64,000 nt of DNA from Anaerostipes faecalis. Lineage in GTDB: Bacteria > Bacillota > Clostridia > Lachnospirales > Lachnospiraceae. Position numbers and translations under genes: made by a program. How positions within the stretch are numbered: the first letter of the stretch is position 1; each line of letters begins with the position of its first letter. The stretch is from contig NZ_JABRXE010000002.1 of assembly GCF_018982945.1 (NCBI RefSeq), positions 1 through 64,000 of the forward strand, given 5' to 3'. A model generated the notes under the pieces. The model was given only the letters and a program-made list of their open reading frames with translations, was not told the origin of the DNA and did not search any database. Below are positions 62,055 through 64,000 of this stretch, piece by piece.

Positions 62055-62669
62055 TTATATTATTCTGATTCCATTACTTCCTGCAACAATAGCTTTTGTA
62101 GCTACCTGATAAAACAGTGATGTTTCAATAACTCCGGTAATTTCTTTTAATTCATTATCCAATGTTGCCAAATTTCTGCCTTCTCTAAAATAAGTTTCCA
62201 GCAAATGTAAATCTCTGATTTTTACACTTCCGCCCAATTTCTCTACCTGCTGTGTCACATAGTGAATAGCTTCTGGAACAATTTCTAATACAATCGGTAT
62301 ATCAAAACCTAATTTATCTACCACTTTAGATTCATCCACCAGTAATACATATTCTTTTGACATGCGGGCAATGATTTTCTCCAGAGTATGAATGCCTCCT
62401 CCACTTTTATAAGCATTTAAATCCGAATCCACCTGGTCACAACCGTCAAAAGCAATCTCCACAGATGATACTTCCTCTGTTGGAACAACCATAATTCCCA
62501 GTTCCTCACAGACTTTTTTAGTTGCCTCTGATGGAGTTACAACAGTAACTTCTTTTCCTGCCTCCTTTACATATTCTGCAAGATAACGAATGGTTTCTCC
62601 CCCTCCAAGACCAATCATTCCGTGATCCGGCACCAGTTGGAGTGCTTCTTTGGCACATAAACGTTTCAC
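62055..62669 (-). CDS. rpiA: ribose-5-phosphate isomerase A, divergent
   Basis: 204 residues. Expected catalytic elements remain: Asp pair in FDGCDQVD, Lys and Gly loop in YKSGGG, Glu in TLEKIIA and DESKVVDKLG. The phosphate loop reads GLGGGET instead of the common GLGTGST, and DGCDQ replaces DGADE. It interconverts ribose-5-P and ribulose-5-P. The shift suggests a clade-specific RpiA or an RpiA-like isomerase of another phosphosugar. AAAGGAGG precedes the start. Confidence 0.85.
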   Translation of the reverse strand: MKRLCAKEALQLVPDHGMIGLGGGETIRYLAEYVKEAGKEVTVVTPSEATKKVCEELGIMVVPTEEVSSVEIAFDGCDQVDSDLNAYKSGGGIHTLEKIIARMSKEYVLLVDESKVVDKLGFDIPIVLEIVPEAIHYVTQQVEKLGGSVKIRDLHLLETYFREGRNLATLDNELKEITGVIETSLFYQVATKAIVAGSNGIRII

Positions 62670-62711
62670 TTGATTCCTCCTTTATGTTGTAAAACTTAGT
62701 TTCTTTTAATT

Positions 62712-62739
62712 ATTTTATCACGAAATTTTATTTTGTCAA
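62712..62739 (-). promoter_or_regulatory. rpiA operon promoter
   Basis: Minus-strand TTGACA (62734-62739), 16-bp spacer, TAAAAT (62712-62717). Confidence 0.78.
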
Positions 62740-62804
62740 TCCTACATTGCTTTTTCATTTATTTCATATTAAAATATTACTAGAAAAAGCGAAAGGAGTC
62801 CATT

Positions 62805-63116
62805 ATGAAAAAACAATTCAAGACTTTATGCAAACTTGTAACAGCAATCGCTACTATAGGCGGAATCCTCTATATCGCTCGGGATCAGATCAAAGATATC
62901 ATTGATAAAATTAAAGAAGTCACTGCTTCCAGTGAACCAGAAAATGATGATTTTGATGAACCTTTTGATGATGATGATATTTTCCCTGAGCCATCTGAAG
63001 ATGACCGCGACTATGTTTCCATCAATATTACTAATGACGAATCTGAGGAAGAAACATCTGATACAGATGATGAGTCTGAGGCATCTGAAGAAGAGGCATC
63101 TGATACAGTTCAATAA
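62805..63116 (+). CDS. small protein with N-terminal hydrophobic segment and acidic tail
   Basis: 103 residues. A basic N-terminus and short hydrophobic stretch (about 10-25, LVTAIATIGGILYIA) suggest membrane attachment, as in YtxH-like proteins. An amphipathic helix (about 26-42) follows, then a strongly acidic Asp/Glu/Ser tail with near-repeats SDTDDES and SEASEEEASDT. GAAAGGAG precedes the ATG. No family recognised beyond this layout. It is followed by a 22-bp perfect-stem terminator. Confidence 0.72.
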   Translation: MKKQFKTLCKLVTAIATIGGILYIARDQIKDIIDKIKEVTASSEPENDDFDEPFDDDDIFPEPSEDDRDYVSINITNDESEEETSDTDDESEASEEEASDTVQ

Positions 63117-63167
63117 GTCTGCTTCAACTCTTTCCCCATCAATTTACGGAATCTTGTTGAAATTTTT

Positions 63168-63215
63168 AAAGATATAAAAAAGTTGTACTATTAAAGTACA
63201 ACTTTTTTATATCTT
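63168..63215. terminator. very long perfect hairpin terminator, bidirectional
   Basis: 22-bp perfect arms (63168-63189, 63194-63215) reading AAAGATATAAAAAAGTTG-TACT and its inverse, with a 4-nt loop ATTA. It covers the last codons of the minus-strand gene. Confidence 0.88.
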
Positions 63216-64000
63216 TATCTTTTTAGTTTTTGATGCCTCACCAAAATATTTTTTTCCACTAATCTGCTGATAGGCTCTGATTCTAATATAATAGGTTTTT
63301 CCCTTTTTCAACTTTTTTGACGTATAAGTACGACTTCTGCTTCCAATATATTCTTTAACTTTTTGATATTTCCCTTTCTTTCCCTGCTTTATATAGAAAC
63401 AATAACCTGTTGCTCTTGGAACCACTTTATTTGTAATTTTAACCCTCCGTCCAGTCTCTTTTACAGAAGCATACGCTTTTCCAGGCCTTGTTCCGGATTT
63501 GTGGGGATCAGAGTAGGTTCCATATATATTTTTAGTCCTTGTGGATCCGTTATAGTTCTTATATGTTACCGTACGGTATGGACGCACACGATAATAATAA
63601 ATTGTTCCTGACTTTCTTTTTTTATCTATCCAGCTACAAGTTCTTGCAGACACTGTCTTTATTTTTTTATATCCTGTCGTTTTCTTTGAAGATCTATATA
63701 TACAATATCCGCTAATGTCAGATATTTTTTTCCATTGTATTTTGATAGATGAAGTACTTCTTTTAGATGTTGTCACTGAAGTTTTCCCATAAGGTTTAAA
63801 AGACGCAGTATGCCCCAGATATATCGGGTCTATACTTCCTCCAATATAGCATCCATCTTCATATTCCACAACAAGATCATCAAAGACTACCTTTATCTGC
63901 CAGCCATCCTCATCATATGCCATCTGCTTTAGCAAATCGGATTTTAATGTCTTCAGATACTCATCCTTACACTTTAGTGATATTTGATTTACCGCTTTAG
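63207..64000 (-). CDS. fibronectin type III-like repeat protein, C-terminal part (continues past window)
   Basis: The reading frame is open to the window edge (first full codon at 63998), so the N-terminus is missing; a TTG at 63935 is not a real start. At least 264 residues are visible. They include two Fn3-like modules rich in Lys and Tyr (SIKIQWKKISDISGYCIYRS with TIYYYRVRPY; RVKITNKVVPRATGYCFYIK with TYYIRIRAYQ). Such modules are common in exported clostridial surface proteins beside transglutaminase or hydrolase domains. The catalytic part, if any, lies outside. Confidence 0.75.
   Translation of the reverse strand, partial: KAVNQISLKCKDEYLKTLKSDLLKQMAYDEDGWQIKVVFDDLVVEYEDGCYIGGSIDPIYLGHTASFKPYGKTSVTTSKRSTSSIKIQWKKISDISGYCIYRSSKKTTGYKKIKTVSARTCSWIDKKRKSGTIYYYRVRPYRTVTYKNYNGSTRTKNIYGTYSDPHKSGTRPGKAYASVKETGRRVKITNKVVPRATGYCFYIKQGKKGKYQKVKEYIGSRSRTYTSKKLKKGKTYYIRIRAYQQISGKKYFGEASKTKKIKI

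Overview
The window (64 kb, AT-rich, roughly 37-38 % GC by eye) is a chromosomal segment of a spore-forming anaerobic Firmicute, most likely family Lachnospiraceae. Support comes from the 5' end of a clostridial-type 16S rRNA gene, sigG, a fused IspH-ribosomal protein S1 gene, a group B-type [FeFe] hydrogenase, a pyrophosphate-type phosphofructokinase, Fhs/FolD one-carbon enzymes and a T-box in front of pheST. I did not assign a genus. I saw no tRNA gene, CRISPR array, prophage, transposase or replication origin.

Layout. 1-823: 5' end of a 16S gene on the minus strand, fed by four tandem sigma-A promoters. 824-3442: luxS, a Cys-rich micro-protein, an ArsB/NhaD-superfamily transporter and an unknown protein. 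3443-5075: a MATE exporter gene with an attenuator-like leader, a repeat remnant and a frameshift in a 7-G tract. 5106-7373 (minus): ylxM-ffh-rpsP-khpA. 7547-11467 (plus): an ABC-F ATPase and a MacB-like ABC exporter pair. 11686-22164 (minus): a phospholipase C-like protein, the recA-recX pair under LexA-like boxes, and a ftsK-fhs-folD-rimO-pgsA-cinA operon. 22364-35432 (minus): SH3-NlpC/P60 hydrolase, hydrogenase-like protein, tepA, pyc, and the operon queA-AKR-HI0933 flavoprotein-cmk-ispH/S1.

35617-45444: an M20 amidohydrolase, two tandem aryl-sulfate sulfotransferase paralogues, pheST with its T-box, and an EamA transporter. 45532-52907 (minus): a sugar-uptake locus (antiterminator, manXYZ, manO/DUF956, manA, EIICBA). 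Two RAT/terminator switches control it, one before the antiterminator gene and one before manX; a third possible RNA switch lies between manZ and manO. 53233-64000: YihY, PPi-phosphofructokinase, an M24 peptidase, an AEC transporter, an amino-acid-type binding lipoprotein, sigG, a CorA transporter, a Gfo/Idh/MocA oxidoreductase, rpiA, an acidic membrane protein and a repeat-containing surface-type protein cut by the window edge.

The least explained structure is a dispersed, hairpin-rich intergenic repeat of about 172 bp. It has two near-identical full copies (11481-11653, 44096-44267), a 3'-half copy (40398-40466) and an inverted internal-deletion derivative (3628-3687). One full copy lies between the Phe T-box and pheS, and one derivative lies between an attenuator and the MATE start codon. 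In one orientation the element carries a Rho-independent-terminator-like end.
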